Assembly: GCA_030826265.1 (NCBI GenBank)
Contig: JAPJOH010000023.1
Coordinates: 1 to 41,925 of the forward strand
Length of the DNA stretch: 41,925 bases
Reading direction: 5' to 3'
Source of the DNA: Collinsella aerofaciens
Lineage (GTDB): Bacteria; Actinomycetota; Coriobacteriia; Coriobacteriales; Coriobacteriaceae
The notes beneath the pieces are model-generated. The model made no database searches. It was not told where the DNA came from and saw nothing but the letters and a program-made list of their open reading frames with translations. A program made the translations under genes and the position numbers. Below, in pieces: positions 22,162-32,039 of this stretch (the stretch's first letter is position 1; each line of letters starts with the position of its first letter).

Positions 22162-24891
22162 GAATCTCGATCTCCTCGGCAGGCAGGGTAAAACGGAAGA
22201 CGGCCCCATGGGGGTGGTTGTCGCGAACTTCGATGGCGCCGCCATGCGCCTCCACGATGGAGCGGCAGAGCGACAGCCCAAGGCCGATGCTTCGACGCGA
22301 ATCCACGGGCCGCGTATTGCTTGAGGTGAAGAAGCGCTCAAAGATATGAGGCTTGTCGCAGTCTGCTACACCCGGCCCATCGTCTGCGACGTCCACCACG
22401 ATGAACTCACCCTCGCGACGTGCGCTGATGGTGACAGTCGAGTCCTCGGGCGTGTATTTGAAGGCGTTCATGATGAGATTCGTAAGCACCTGCATGATGA
22501 GATGGACGTCGATGCGTACCAGCAGGATGTCGTCAGTGTGCTCGATGGTGACGGCACGTCCATGCGATGCTTGGGCGACATGGCTGAGGGCGGCCTCGAT
22601 GACCTCGTCGATGAGCTCGGATGTTAAGTTGAGGCGAATGGTGCCGTCCTCGACGCGTGTGATGGCGAGGAGGTTTTCCACGGTATCGATAAGCCAGAGG
22701 GAGTCGTCGTAGATGGCATCGGCAAGATCGCAGCGTTGTTCGAGGCTGAGCTTCTCGTCGCTCTTCCGAAGGATTGCCGCAGATCCGGATATAGCCGTGA
22801 GGGGTGTCCTCAAATCGTGGCCGATGGAGCGCAAAAGGTTGGCGCGCAGCTGCTCGTTTTTCGCCAAGACCGCAGCCTCTTCGCGCTCTTGCGCCGCCCG
22901 GTCACTTTCGAGCGCCAAGGCGCATTCACCTACGATAGATAGGACGATCGAATGCTCGAAGGCTTCGATCTCGCGCCCCTCCAGGGCGATGCCGATGACA
23001 CCGAATACCTTGTCGCCGGTGCGAACCGCGAGGTAGAGACAGCGCGCCTCAGGCAGGGTCCGCGTGCTTGCGCCCGCGCGCTTGTTGTTGGTGTAGGTCC
23101 AGGTTGCAACGGCGCGCTCGTAGTCGGTGAGCAGCGACGCGGATTGGTTTTCGGTGCCAGCGGACTCATAGAGCGCCTTGCCGAGCGTGCCGTGTTCGGC
23201 GGGGTAGAAGACCACGTCGAGTTTTAGCAGTTTGACGAGTTGGTTCATGGCGACGCGGGCGCACTCCTCCGCGCTATGGGCTTGCTGCAAGAGCTGGTTC
23301 GTTTCGAGGAGTACGCGCGTTTTGAATGCGTTCTCGGCGGATGTACGGGCGTTGTCGGCGATGCGCGCAGTTAACTCGCCGGCGACCATAGCGGTAGCGA
23401 ACATGATGCCGAACGTGACCAGATAGCTTCGGTCGTAGCTGGCGAGCGAAAACAGAGGCGTGACGAAGCAGAAGTTGTAAAGCACTACAGAGAGCACGCT
23501 CGATACGATCGTGCAGATACGCCCCGTCGTGGTGACGGCGGTCAGCAGGGCCGTGAAGATATAGAGGGATATGATGCTGGAATCGGCAAATCCCAGATGG
23601 CGGAAAGCCGTGCCGATCGCCGTGGCGGCAAGAGAGAGAGAGCCAGCGTGCGAAGCACGTTTCGGCTGCTGGGCGGCTGCAGGGCGAGCGCATGGCGGCG
23701 TCCTTTGGGTCGGGAGGGCGGAGTCGACTGTTCTGGAATGATGTAAATGTCGAGGTTCGGAGCGAATGTTATGAGCTGTTCTACGAGAGATTTGCGGCCG
23801 AAGAGGGCCTGACGGACGCTGCTGCGCTCGCCCGTGCGCCCCATGACGATCTTCGAAATACCCGACAGGCGCGCGAACTCGGAGATCTGAAACGCGATGT
23901 CGTCGCCATAGACGGTTTCCATATGTGCTCCGAGCTGCTCGGCTAGGGCGATATTGGCTGCAAGCTTGGCGCGCTCATCATCGCTCATGGCTTGCGTGCG
24001 CGGGCTCTCTACGAACAGGGCGACGAGCTCGCTGCGAAACGCTTTCGCCATGCGTGCGGCGGCACGGACGATGCGGGGATTGGTCGGCGCCGGGGAGACA
24101 CAGACTAAGATACGCTCCCTGGTGTAGTAGTCACGGTTTCCCAGCACGCGTGCGGCGTCTGTGAGGTGACCGGTGCGATCGGCGCAGCGGCGCAGCGCGA
24201 TTTCTCGGAGTGCGGTGAGGTTCTCGACGGTAAAAAAATGCTGTTGCGCTCGGTTGGCTTGTGCGGGACGGTAGACGAGGCCGGCGCGAAGGCGCTCAAG
24301 TAGGTCTTCGGGCTCTATGTCGACGAGCTCGACCTGGTCGGCATCATCGAAGATACGGTCGGGGATTCGTTCGCTCACGACAACGCCGGTGATGGATGCA
24401 ACCATGTCGTTTAGGCTCTCGATATGCTGAACGTTCACGGTCGTATAGACGTCGATGCCCGCATGTAGAAGTTCCTCGACGTCTTGATAGCGTTTGTCGT
24501 GGCGAGACCCCGGCGCATTCGTATGGGCGAGCTCGTCGACAAGGATGAGCTGAGGGGCGCGTTCGATAGCCGCATCTAGATCGAACTCGCTGAGCGCAAT
24601 GCCGTTGTGCTCGATGAGTTTACAGGGCACGTTCTCAAGCCCTTGTGCAAGATGGGCAGTTGCCGGACGTTCGTGCGGCTCGATGTATCCCGCGACGACG
24701 TCGACACCTCGCCGCTTGGCGGCGTGGGCGGCTTGAAGCATCGCATAGGTTTTGCCTGTGCCAGCAGCGTAGCCAAAGAAAATTTTGAGGTGTCCCCGGC
24801 TGGTTCGAGTGTCATCGGCGACCCCGTCTTTCTCAATTGCCTTGAGGATGAGGTCTGGATTGACGCGAGTGTCCGATGCGTCGCGCTGCAT
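22154..24891 (-). pseudogene. kdpD: Sensor kinase KdpD, split by a frameshift in a CT repeat
   Basis: KdpD senses potassium limitation and phosphorylates KdpE. The 5' part (24891 to 23542) encodes the KdpD sensor domain with Walker A motif GYAAGTGKTYAML and a UspA-like domain. The 3' part (open from 23497 to 22154) encodes the later membrane segments, a GAF domain and the kinase with SIGHDLRTPLTA and GLGLSLC. Reading continues perfectly between the two if two bases are removed from the (CT)6 run at 23631-23642: LALSLAATAIG then follows. The full span is 2738 bases, two more than 912 codons, which fits a 911-residue KdpD. It may be off-phase, decayed or an assembly error. Confidence 0.88.
23631..23642 (-). 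repeat. (CT)6 dinucleotide run at the kdpD frameshift
   Basis: Six CT units on the coding strand (AG on the + strand). Five units restore a continuous kdpD reading frame through the first membrane segment. Confidence 0.85.
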
Positions 24892-25135
24892 AGCGTAGCC
24901 TTTCTGAAGCGTTGTCCATGCGTGCATACGCGGTGAAGACACCACTGTATGCTCGCGAGGTCGAGTATAGGCGCACTGCAGCTGCAATAGTGCTTTCTAC
25001 CTGCATCTTTACGGCATCTTAAGGACGTGGGCCCCGGCCCTCACGCCTCTTTAATCCCTAGAAGCGTTTACTGTCCCCAGGCGCTTGCGAGAGCAGGCGT
25101 CCGAGACATCGGACCGCGTGTGAAAGGGGCGGTAA
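24892..25135. promoter_or_regulatory. Divergent control region between kdpD and kdpF
   Basis: These 244 bases must hold the divergent kdpDE and kdpFABC promoters. A GC-rich hairpin lies near 25026-25047. I could not identify a KdpE box or a c-di-AMP riboswitch with confidence. Confidence 0.45.
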
Positions 25136-25222
25136 ATGGACATCCTCATTCCCATCATCGGAGTCGTCTGCATTGGACTCTTTATCTATTACATCTACAT
25201 TCTGATGAGGAGTGATTCGTAA
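25136..25222 (+). CDS. kdpF: KdpF, small stabilising subunit
   Basis: This 28-residue peptide is almost entirely one membrane helix (MDILIPIIGVVCIGLFIYYI followed by a short polar tail). It lies directly before kdpA with a GAAAGGGGCGG ribosome binding site. KdpF is a small lipid-like subunit that stabilises the KdpABC complex. Its size, hydrophobicity and position, with the stop only 3 bases before the kdpA start, all fit. Confidence 0.9.
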   Translation: MDILIPIIGVVCIGLFIYYIYILMRSDS

Positions 25223-25225
25223 ACT

Positions 25226-27049
25226 ATGGAGGCTGCGATTCAGTACATCTTGTACTTTGCCGTGCTCGTCGTCCTGGCCGTTCCGCTCGGTCGGTTCATG
25301 GCCCATATCATGGATGGTGAGCATACGTTCCTGTCGCCTGTGATTGCTCCTGTGGAGCGTGGCGTCTATCGTCTGCTTCGCATCGACGCGGCAGAGCAGA
25401 TGGGGTGTAGGCGTTATCTGGCAAGCGTGCTGGTCTTTTCGGGGATCGGCCTCGTGGTCCTTGTGGCACTCCAGGCGCTTCAGTCTTTCTTGCCAGGCAA
25501 TCCTCAACACCTGCCGGGTGTGTCATGGGACCTGTCGTTTAATACGGCTGCTTCCTTCATAACCAACACCAACTGGCAATCCTATTCCGGTGAGACCACC
25601 CTGTCCTACTTTGTGCAGTTCATGGGCCTCACCGTGCAAAACTTCTTGTCCGCCGGCACCGGTATTGCGGTCATGTTCGCGCTCATCCGCGGTTTCCGTC
25701 AGGTCAAGCAGCAGGGTCTGGGTTCCTTCTGGGTCGACCTTACCCGCACCGTCCTGTATGTGCTCATCCCGCTGAACCTCGTGTTTGGTATCTGCCTGGC
25801 TGCCGGTGGCGTTATCTCCAACTTCCAGCCGGCTCAGAAGGCTGAGCTCGTAGAGCCCGTCGCTGTCCAGCCTAATGCGGACGGCGGCTGGAGCGTCATC
25901 GACGGCGCCCAGATTGAAGGCGACACGGTCAAGGTCGACGGCAAGGTTGTCGAGGGCGCGCGCGTGGTCACCGAGCAGTTCCTGCCCCAGGGTCCCGCGG
26001 CTCCTCAGGTCGCCATCAAGCAGTCCGGCACCAACGGCGGCGGCTTCTTCGGCGTGAACTCCGCCCATCCGTATGAGAACCCCAGTGCCTTCACCAACAT
26101 CATCGAGATGACCAGCCTGCTGCTGATCCCGGCCGCCTGTTGCTTCGCCTTCGGTATCGGCGTCAAGAACACCAAGCAGGGCAAGGCCATCTTTGCCGCC
26201 ATGTTCATCCTGCTGGTGATCTTCACCGGCATCATCGCCGTCAACGAGCATGCGGGCACCCCGCAGCTGGCCGATGGCGGAGCGGTCAATATCGAGATGA
26301 CCGACGGCCAGGCCGGCGGCAACATGGAGGGCAAGGAGAGCCGTTTCGGTATCGCCTCCTCTTCTACCTGGTCCGCTTTCACGACGGCTGCTTCCAACGG
26401 CTCGGTTAACTCCATGCACGACTCCTACACCCCGCTGGGCGGTTTTGTCCAGATGCTCCAGATTGCTCTGGGCGAGGTCGTCTTCGGCGGCGTGGGCTGC
26501 GGCCTGTACGGCATGATCGGCTTCGCCATCCTCACAGTGTTCATCGCCGGCCTCATGGTCGGACGCACGCCTGAGTTCCTGGGCAAGAAGATCGAGCCGG
26601 GCGAGATGCGCTGGGCAGTTGTCCTGTGCTTGGCAACTCCGTTTGCCATTCTGGTGTGCTCGGCCATCGCCTGCATGGTGCCCGGTCTTGCCGACCAGCT
26701 CAACAATGGTGGCGCGCACGGCTTCTCCGAGGCGCTGTATGCCTTCACCTCATGCGGCGGCAACAACGGCTCGGCGTTTGCAGGCATGAACTGCAACGTT
26801 CCCTGGATCAACGTCATGCTCGGCCTCGAGATGCTGTTCGCCCGCTTCATGCCTATCATCGGTACGCTGGCTATCGCCGGCTCGCTGGCCAAGAAGGGCA
26901 AGGTCGCCGAGAGCGCCGGTACCCTGTCTACCACCAACGGCATGTTCGTATTCCTGCTCGTGTTCATCGTTCTGCTGATCGGTGCCCTGAGCTTCTTCCC
27001 GGCCCTGGCGCTTGGCCCCGTTGCCGAGTTCTTCCAGATGATTGCGTAA
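25226..27049 (+). CDS. kdpA: Potassium-transporting ATPase subunit KdpA
   Basis: KdpA is the potassium-selective channel-like subunit of the KdpFABC pump in the cytoplasmic membrane. The 607-residue protein has about ten membrane segments and the selectivity-filter-type repeats, for example TNTNWQSYSGETTLSY, GTNGGGFFGVNSAHPYENP and TSCGGNNGSAFAGMN. An extra segment of roughly 40 residues (about 205-245, VEPVAVQPNADGGW onward) makes it longer than the E. coli protein of 557. The start follows kdpF closely and the stop precedes the kdpB start by 16 bases, in one operon. Confidence 0.97.
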   Translation: MEAAIQYILYFAVLVVLAVPLGRFMAHIMDGEHTFLSPVIAPVERGVYRLLRIDAAEQMGCRRYLASVLVFSGIGLVVLVALQALQSFLPGNPQHLPGVSWDLSFNTAASFITNTNWQSYSGETTLSYFVQFMGLTVQNFLSAGTGIAVMFALIRGFRQVKQQGLGSFWVDLTRTVLYVLIPLNLVFGICLAAGGVISNFQPAQKAELVEPVAVQPNADGGWSVIDGAQIEGDTVKVDGKVVEGARVVTEQFLPQGPAAPQVAIKQSGTNGGGFFGVNSAHPYENPSAFTNIIEMTSLLLIPAACCFAFGIGVKNTKQGKAIFAAMFILLVIFTGIIAVNEHAGTPQLADGGAVNIEMTDGQAGGNMEGKESRFGIASSSTWSAFTTAASNGSVNSMHDSYTPLGGFVQMLQIALGEVVFGGVGCGLYGMIGFAILTVFIAGLMVGRTPEFLGKKIEPGEMRWAVVLCLATPFAILVCSAIACMVPGLADQLNNGGAHGFSEALYAFTSCGGNNGSAFAGMNCNVPWINVMLGLEMLFARFMPIIGTLAIAGSLAKKGKVAESAGTLSTTNGMFVFLLVFIVLLIGALSFFPALALGPVAEFFQMIA

Positions 27050-27065
27050 AGGAGGGCGCAGATTT

Positions 27066-29120
27066 ATGACTATGCAAAAAGACATGATGGGCCGCGCGGT
27101 CCGCGACTCGTTTGCCAAGCTGGATCCTCGCGTCCAGATTCAAAACCCGGTCATGTTCCTGGTGTGGCTTTCCGCCGTCATGACCTCCGTCCTGGCCGTC
27201 GCTTCCATTTTCGGTGTGCAGGACGCGGGTGTGCCCACCTACTATGTGGTCGCCATCGCGGTCATCCTGTGGCTTACCGACCTGTTCTCGAACTTCGCCG
27301 AGGCGCTTGCCGAGGGCCGCGGTAAGGCCCAGGCCGATTCCCTGCGTGCGGCCAAAAAGGATGTCGAGGCCCATCGCATCGAGTCCGTTGAGGACAAGGA
27401 GCACTTCACCGTCGTTCCCGGCACCGAGCTCACGCGCGGCGACCTGGTGATCGTACGCGCCGGCGAGCAGATTCCCGGCGACGGCGACGTCATCGAGGGC
27501 GCTGCTTCCGTTGACGAGTCCGCCATCACCGGCGAGTCCGCCCCCGTGGTCCGCGAGGCCGGCGGCGACCGCTCTGCCGTTACCGGCGGTACCACGGTGC
27601 TGTCCGACTGGATCATCGTCAAGATCTCCAGTGAGCCCGGCCAGAGCTTCCTGGACAAGATGATCGCGATGGTCGAGGGTGCCGCGCGCAAGAAGACCCC
27701 TAACGAGATCGCTCTGGAGATCTTCCTGGTGGCCCTCTCCATCGTCTTTATCCTGGTCACGCTGGCCCTGTATTGTTACTCCTGCTTCTCGGTCGGTCTT
27801 AACGACATGGACAACCCCACGGCCGTGACCACGCTCGTGGCGCTGCTCGTGTGCCTGGCTCCTACTACCATCGGCGCCCTTCTTTCCGCCATCGGCATCG
27901 CCGGCATGAGCCGTCTGAACGAGGCCAACGTGCTGGCCATGTCCGGCCGCGCCATCGAGGCCGCCGGCGACGTCGACATCCTCATGCTCGACAAGACCGG
28001 CACCATCACCCTGGGTAACCGCCAAGCCGCCGAGTTCATCCCGGTCGACGGCATCGATCCCGCGGAGCTGGCCGATGCCGCCCAGCTTTCCTCGCTGGCC
28101 GACGAGACCCCCGAAGGCCGTTCCATCGTCGTGCTCGCCAAGGAGCAGTTCGGTCTGCGCGGCCGCACACTCGAGGATAAGGGTATGGAGTTCATCCCCT
28201 TCACCGCGGCGACCCGCATGTCCGGTGTGAACTACGAGGGCAATGAGATCCGCAAGGGCGCTGCCGATTCCGTGCGCACCTATGTGGAGGCAGCCGGCGG
28301 CGTGTTCTCCCAGGAGTGCGACGAGGCCGTCGAGCGCATCGCCAAGGCCGGCGGCACCCCGCTGGTCGTGACCAAGAATTGCCGCGTGCTGGGCGTTGTG
28401 TACCTCAAGGACATCATCAAGTCCGGCGTTAAGGAGAAGTTCGCCGACCTGCGCAAGATGGGCATCAAGACCATCATGGTGACGGGCGACAACCCGCTCA
28501 CTGCCGCGGCAATCGCCGCCGAGGCCGGCGTTGACGACTTCCTGGCCGAGGCCACCCCTGAGGGCAAGCTCGAGAAGATCCGCGAGTTCCAGCGTGAGGG
28601 CCACCTGGTCGCCATGACCGGCGACGGCACCAACGACGCGCCGGCGCTGGCGCAGGCGGATGTCGCCGTGGCCATGAACACGGGCACCCAGGCTGCCAAG
28701 GAGGCCGGCAACATGGTCGACCTCGACTCCAGCCCCACCAAGCTCATCGAGGTCGTGCGTATCGGCAAGCAGCTGCTCATGACCCGCGGTTCGCTTACGA
28801 CCTTCTCGGTCGCCAACGACATGGCGAAGTACTTCGCTATCATCCCGGCCCTGTTCTCGCCGATCTACCCGGGCCTTGGCGCGCTCAACATCCTCGGTCT
28901 GGCAAGCCCGCTGTCCGCGGTTCTTTCGGCCATCATCTATAACGCGCTCGTTATCGTCGCGCTGATCCCGGCTGCGCTGAAGGGCGTTAAGTACCGCGAG
29001 GTACCGTCCGGACAGCTGCTGACCCACAACCTGCTCGTATGGGGTCTGGGCGGCATCGTTGCCCCGTTCGCATTTATCAAGCTCATCGACATGCTGCTCG
29101 CGTTCTGCGGCATTATGTAA
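27066..29120 (+). CDS. kdpB: Potassium-transporting ATPase ATP-binding subunit KdpB
   Basis: KdpB is the P-type ATPase subunit that energises potassium uptake. The 684-residue protein contains the TGES actuator motif (ITGESAPVVREAG), the phosphorylation motif DKTGTITLGN, a nucleotide-binding domain and the hinge MTGDGTNDAPALAQADVAVAMN. Length is normal. I start at the ATG at 27066, placed after an AAAGGAGGG site, not at 27042. It is followed after 12 bases by kdpC. Function is certain. Confidence 0.97.
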   Translation: MTMQKDMMGRAVRDSFAKLDPRVQIQNPVMFLVWLSAVMTSVLAVASIFGVQDAGVPTYYVVAIAVILWLTDLFSNFAEALAEGRGKAQADSLRAAKKDVEAHRIESVEDKEHFTVVPGTELTRGDLVIVRAGEQIPGDGDVIEGAASVDESAITGESAPVVREAGGDRSAVTGGTTVLSDWIIVKISSEPGQSFLDKMIAMVEGAARKKTPNEIALEIFLVALSIVFILVTLALYCYSCFSVGLNDMDNPTAVTTLVALLVCLAPTTIGALLSAIGIAGMSRLNEANVLAMSGRAIEAAGDVDILMLDKTGTITLGNRQAAEFIPVDGIDPAELADAAQLSSLADETPEGRSIVVLAKEQFGLRGRTLEDKGMEFIPFTAATRMSGVNYEGNEIRKGAADSVRTYVEAAGGVFSQECDEAVERIAKAGGTPLVVTKNCRVLGVVYLKDIIKSGVKEKFADLRKMGIKTIMVTGDNPLTAAAIAAEAGVDDFLAEATPEGKLEKIREFQREGHLVAMTGDGTNDAPALAQADVAVAMNTGTQAAKEAGNMVDLDSSPTKLIEVVRIGKQLLMTRGSLTTFSVANDMAKYFAIIPALFSPIYPGLGALNILGLASPLSAVLSAIIYNALVIVALIPAALKGVKYREVPSGQLLTHNLLVWGLGGIVAPFAFIKLIDMLLAFCGIM

Positions 29121-29132
29121 GTGGAGGTTTGT

Positions 29133-29723
29133 ATGTTCAAAGGTGTTGCATCGCGCGCACTGGGCGTGTTCGCGCTGTTTACCGTTGTCTGCGGCCTGGG
29201 CTATACGCTCGTCGTGACCGGCATCGCCCAGGTTGCGTTCCCGTATCAGGCGAACGGTTCACTCATTACGGTCGACGGCAAGGTTGTGGGTTCCGAGCTC
29301 ATCGGCCAGAACTTCGATGACGAAGCCCACATGTGGGGTCGTATCCAGAACGTGTCAATTGTCAAAGGCGAAGACGGCGAGCTCATGGCGTATGGTACCC
29401 CGTCCAACCTATCCCCGGCGAGTGAGGAGTATCGGCAGCTTGTGGACGCGCGCGTGAAGAAGATCCGCGCCTCCAACCCCGACGCCGGCATGGACGCCGT
29501 GCCCGTCGACCTGGTGACGTGTTCTGGCTCAGGGCTCGACCCCGAGATCTCCCCCGATGCCGCCGAGTACCAGGTACCGCGCCTGGCGAAGGCCACGGGC
29601 AAGAGCGAAGGCGAGGTTCGCGAGATCATCGCCCAATGCACCAAGGGCCGATTCCTGGGCGTCTTCGGCGAGCCTACGGTCAACGTGCTCAAGGTGAACC
29701 TTATGCTGGACGGCGCGCTGTAG
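29133..29723 (+). CDS. kdpC: Potassium-transporting ATPase subunit KdpC
   Basis: KdpC is the single-span subunit that aids ATP binding in KdpFABC. The 196-residue protein has one N-terminal membrane helix (ALGVFALFTVVCGLGYTLVV) and the usual periplasm-facing domain with SELIGQNF near the start and a C-terminal VNVLKVNLMLD. GTGGAGG upstream supports the ATG at 29133; a GTG at 29121 is also in frame. It ends the operon, with a hairpin repeat 60 bases downstream. Confidence 0.95.
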   Translation: MFKGVASRALGVFALFTVVCGLGYTLVVTGIAQVAFPYQANGSLITVDGKVVGSELIGQNFDDEAHMWGRIQNVSIVKGEDGELMAYGTPSNLSPASEEYRQLVDARVKKIRASNPDAGMDAVPVDLVTCSGSGLDPEISPDAAEYQVPRLAKATGKSEGEVREIIAQCTKGRFLGVFGEPTVNVLKVNLMLDGAL

Positions 29724-29782
29724 GTGAGGGAGTGGCGGATGAGGGCATGACTGACTATCTGAGCCCTTAATTCCACCCCGCC

Positions 29783-29859
29783 CATCAGTTGCGGTGAAAT
29801 ACGGACTGTTTTTGGCTGTTAAAAGCCTCGGCTGCCCCGTATTTCACCGCAACTTTTTG
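29783..29859 (+). repeat. Hairpin repeat, copy B (also a terminator)
   Basis: An 18-bp perfect stem (29787-29804 with 29837-29854) followed by TTTTT. It is nearly identical to copy A at 21369-21447, in the same orientation, including the start of the loop (CTGTTTTTGGCTGTTAAAAG). It serves as terminator for kdpFABC. Confidence 0.85.
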
Positions 29860-29969
29860 GGGGTTGAGCAGAGACTGGGGGAGCGCGTGCGGTCGGGTGC
29901 TGTGCGGTTGCTGATACGATAGGTACGTCTGCAAGTGCCGCCGAGCGGCTTAAACGAAAGGAAGCCTGT

Positions 29970-31919
29970 ATGGAGTCATCCGCCTACCCGATGCTCTTTA
30001 GCCCGATCAAGGTCGGTACGACCGAGGTCAAGAACCGCGTCTTTATGCCGCCGGTATCTACCAACCTGGCCGATCATGGCTATGTGACCGACGACTTGGT
30101 CGATCATTACCGTGCCCGTGCCAAGGGCGGCGTCGGCCTGATCATCACCGAGGTCGTGACGGTCGAGCCTACCTATACCTATCTGCCGGGTGACATGTGC
30201 TGCTACGACGACACGTTTATCCCCGGTTGGGAAAAGCTCGCCGCGGCCGTCCACGAGTATGGCTGCAAGATCATGCCGCAGCTCTTCCACCCCGCCTACA
30301 TGGCCTTTAACATTCCGGGCACGCCGCGCCTGATCGCTCCGTCCTTCGTGGGACCGTCCTATGCCCGTGAGGCACCGCGTCCTATCACGGTCGACGAGAT
30401 TCACGAGCTCACGCATCAGTTTGGCGACGCCGCTGTGCGTATGCAAAAGGCCGGTGTCGATGGCGTCGAGGTCCATGCGGCGCACGCCCACGGCATGCTT
30501 GGCGGCTTTTTGACCCCGCTCTATAACAAGCGTACCGATGAGTACGGCGGCTCGCTCGACGCCCGTATGCGCTTCTTGCTCGAGGTCATCGCCGAGATCC
30601 GCGAGCGCTGCGGCAAGGACTTTATCATCGACGTCCGTATCTCGGGCGACGAGTACACCGATGGCGGCCTGACCCTCAACGACATGATCTACGTCTCACG
30701 TCGCCTGGAGAAGGCCGGCGTCGACATGATTCATGTGTCGGGCGGCACCACCATCAAGCGCGGCTCCGCGATTCCCGCCGCCGGTACGCAGCAGGCTTCG
30801 CATGCCGCCTGCTCGCGCGAGATCAAGAAGCACGTCAACATTCCCGTCGCCACCGTCGGACGTATCAACGAGGCCTGGATCGCCGAGGAGCTGATCGAGG
30901 ACGGCGCTGCCGACATCTGCATGATGGGCCGCGCCAATCTGTGCGATGCCGAGTTCTGCAATAAGGCCGCTGCCGGCAACGCCGACGACATCCGTCCCTG
31001 CATCGGCTGCCTGCGCTGCCTGAACGGCATTATGTTTGGCAAGCGCATCTCCTGCACCGTCAATCCCGATGTTGAGCGCGACGAGGCCGGCTACGAGCCT
31101 GCCGTCGAGGCTAAGAACGTGCTGGTTGTGGGCGCTGGTCCTGCGGGCATGGAGGCAGCCTACATTGCCGCCAAGCGCGGCCACAACGTGGTGCTCGTGG
31201 ATAAGCAGGACGAACCGGGCGGCGAGATGCGTATCGCGGCCGTTCCGCCGGCAAAGCAGGAACTCACCCGCGTGATCAAGTATCAGTACCGTCGCCTGGC
31301 CGAGGCCGGCGTGAAGTGCGTATTTGGCACCGAGCTTTCGGCCGAGGACATTCAGCGCGACTACGCCGGCTACGAGGTCGTCCTTGCTTATGGCGCCGAG
31401 CCCATCGCTCCGGCCTTCATGCAGGGCTTTAAGCAGGTTATGACGGCCGACGACCTGCTGGGTGGCAAGGCTTTCCCGGGTAAGAAGATCGTCATCGTGG
31501 GCGGCGGCACCGTTGGCTGCGAGACGGCCGATTACCTGGCCCCGTTGGTCAACGACCTGTCGCCGGCCAATCGCGATGTCACCGTTATCGAGATGACCAA
31601 GACGCTCGCTGCCAACGAGGGCGGTGCCGGTCGCGCAGTGCTCATCACGCGCATGCTCTCCAAGGGCGTTCACGTGCTGACCGAGGCCAAGGTGACCGAG
31701 ATTACCGAGGATGCCATCAGCTACGAGAAGGATGGCGAGGTCCACACCATCGCCGATGCCGATACGCTGGTGCTTGCCATGGGCTATCGTCCCAATACCA
31801 AGCTGGCCGACGACCTGGCTGCAGCCGGTGTTGCCACCCACGTGCTGGGCGATGCCAACAAGTGCGGCAACATTCGCGACGCCATCGGCGATGGCTACAA
31901 GGTTGCCTGCGAGCTCTAG
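29970..31919 (+). CDS. NADH:flavin oxidoreductase of the dienoyl-CoA reductase type
   Basis: This 649-residue enzyme has the old-yellow-enzyme plus reductase architecture. Residues 1 to about 340 form an FMN-binding TIM barrel, C344, C347, C350 and C362 bind a 4Fe-4S cluster, and the C-terminal half has FAD and NAD(P)H folds (VGAGPAGMEAA near 387 and IVGGGTVGCETAD). Relatives reduce activated C=C bonds in fatty acyl-CoAs, bile-acid intermediates or plant phenolics. The HGY motif holding the catalytic Tyr of FadH reads HGM here (about 174-176), so the proton donor must differ. The Cys spacing CX2CX2CX11C is one residue shorter than in FadH. A ribosome binding site GAAAGGAAG precedes the ATG. 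The substrate is unknown. Confidence 0.88.
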   Translation: MESSAYPMLFSPIKVGTTEVKNRVFMPPVSTNLADHGYVTDDLVDHYRARAKGGVGLIITEVVTVEPTYTYLPGDMCCYDDTFIPGWEKLAAAVHEYGCKIMPQLFHPAYMAFNIPGTPRLIAPSFVGPSYAREAPRPITVDEIHELTHQFGDAAVRMQKAGVDGVEVHAAHAHGMLGGFLTPLYNKRTDEYGGSLDARMRFLLEVIAEIRERCGKDFIIDVRISGDEYTDGGLTLNDMIYVSRRLEKAGVDMIHVSGGTTIKRGSAIPAAGTQQASHAACSREIKKHVNIPVATVGRINEAWIAEELIEDGAADICMMGRANLCDAEFCNKAAAGNADDIRPCIGCLRCLNGIMFGKRISCTVNPDVERDEAGYEPAVEAKNVLVVGAGPAGMEAAYIAAKRGHNVVLVDKQDEPGGEMRIAAVPPAKQELTRVIKYQYRRLAEAGVKCVFGTELSAEDIQRDYAGYEVVLAYGAEPIAPAFMQGFKQVMTADDLLGGKAFPGKKIVIVGGGTVGCETADYLAPLVNDLSPANRDVTVIEMTKTLAANEGGAGRAVLITRMLSKGVHVLTEAKVTEITEDAISYEKDGEVHTIADADTLVLAMGYRPNTKLADDLAAAGVATHVLGDANKCGNIRDAIGDGYKVACEL

Positions 31920-31973
31920 TCAACCCCTTGATGCATGTGGGGCCTATCCCCACGGCGTCAGTCGGTAAATAGC

Positions 31974-32016
31974 AAAAAGCGGCGGTCGTCCTGTACGTGG
32001 GACGACCGCCGCTTGC
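31974..32016 (-). terminator. Terminator of the isomerase/kduD operon
   Basis: A 15-bp stem (31977-31991 with 32000-32014) is followed, on the - strand, by a run of T (AAAAA at 31974-31978 on the + strand). It terminates the leftward operon and may also end the rightward oxidoreductase transcript. Confidence 0.8.
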
Positions 32017-32039
32017 GTTGGCAGCAATGAACCGTGCGA

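Noticed and set aside
24427..24438. CTGAACGTTCAC, a close match to the LacI-type operator
   Set aside because: It lies inside the kdpD coding sequence (VNVQH region), far from any promoter, and is explained by codon content.
24892..25135. Possible c-di-AMP riboswitch upstream of kdpFABC
   Set aside because: Such switches control kdp genes in some bacteria, but I could not find the conserved core motifs here.
26964..29027. A 687-codon open frame antiparallel to kdpB
   Set aside because: It mirrors the conserved KdpB frame and reads as compositionally biased shadow sequence.
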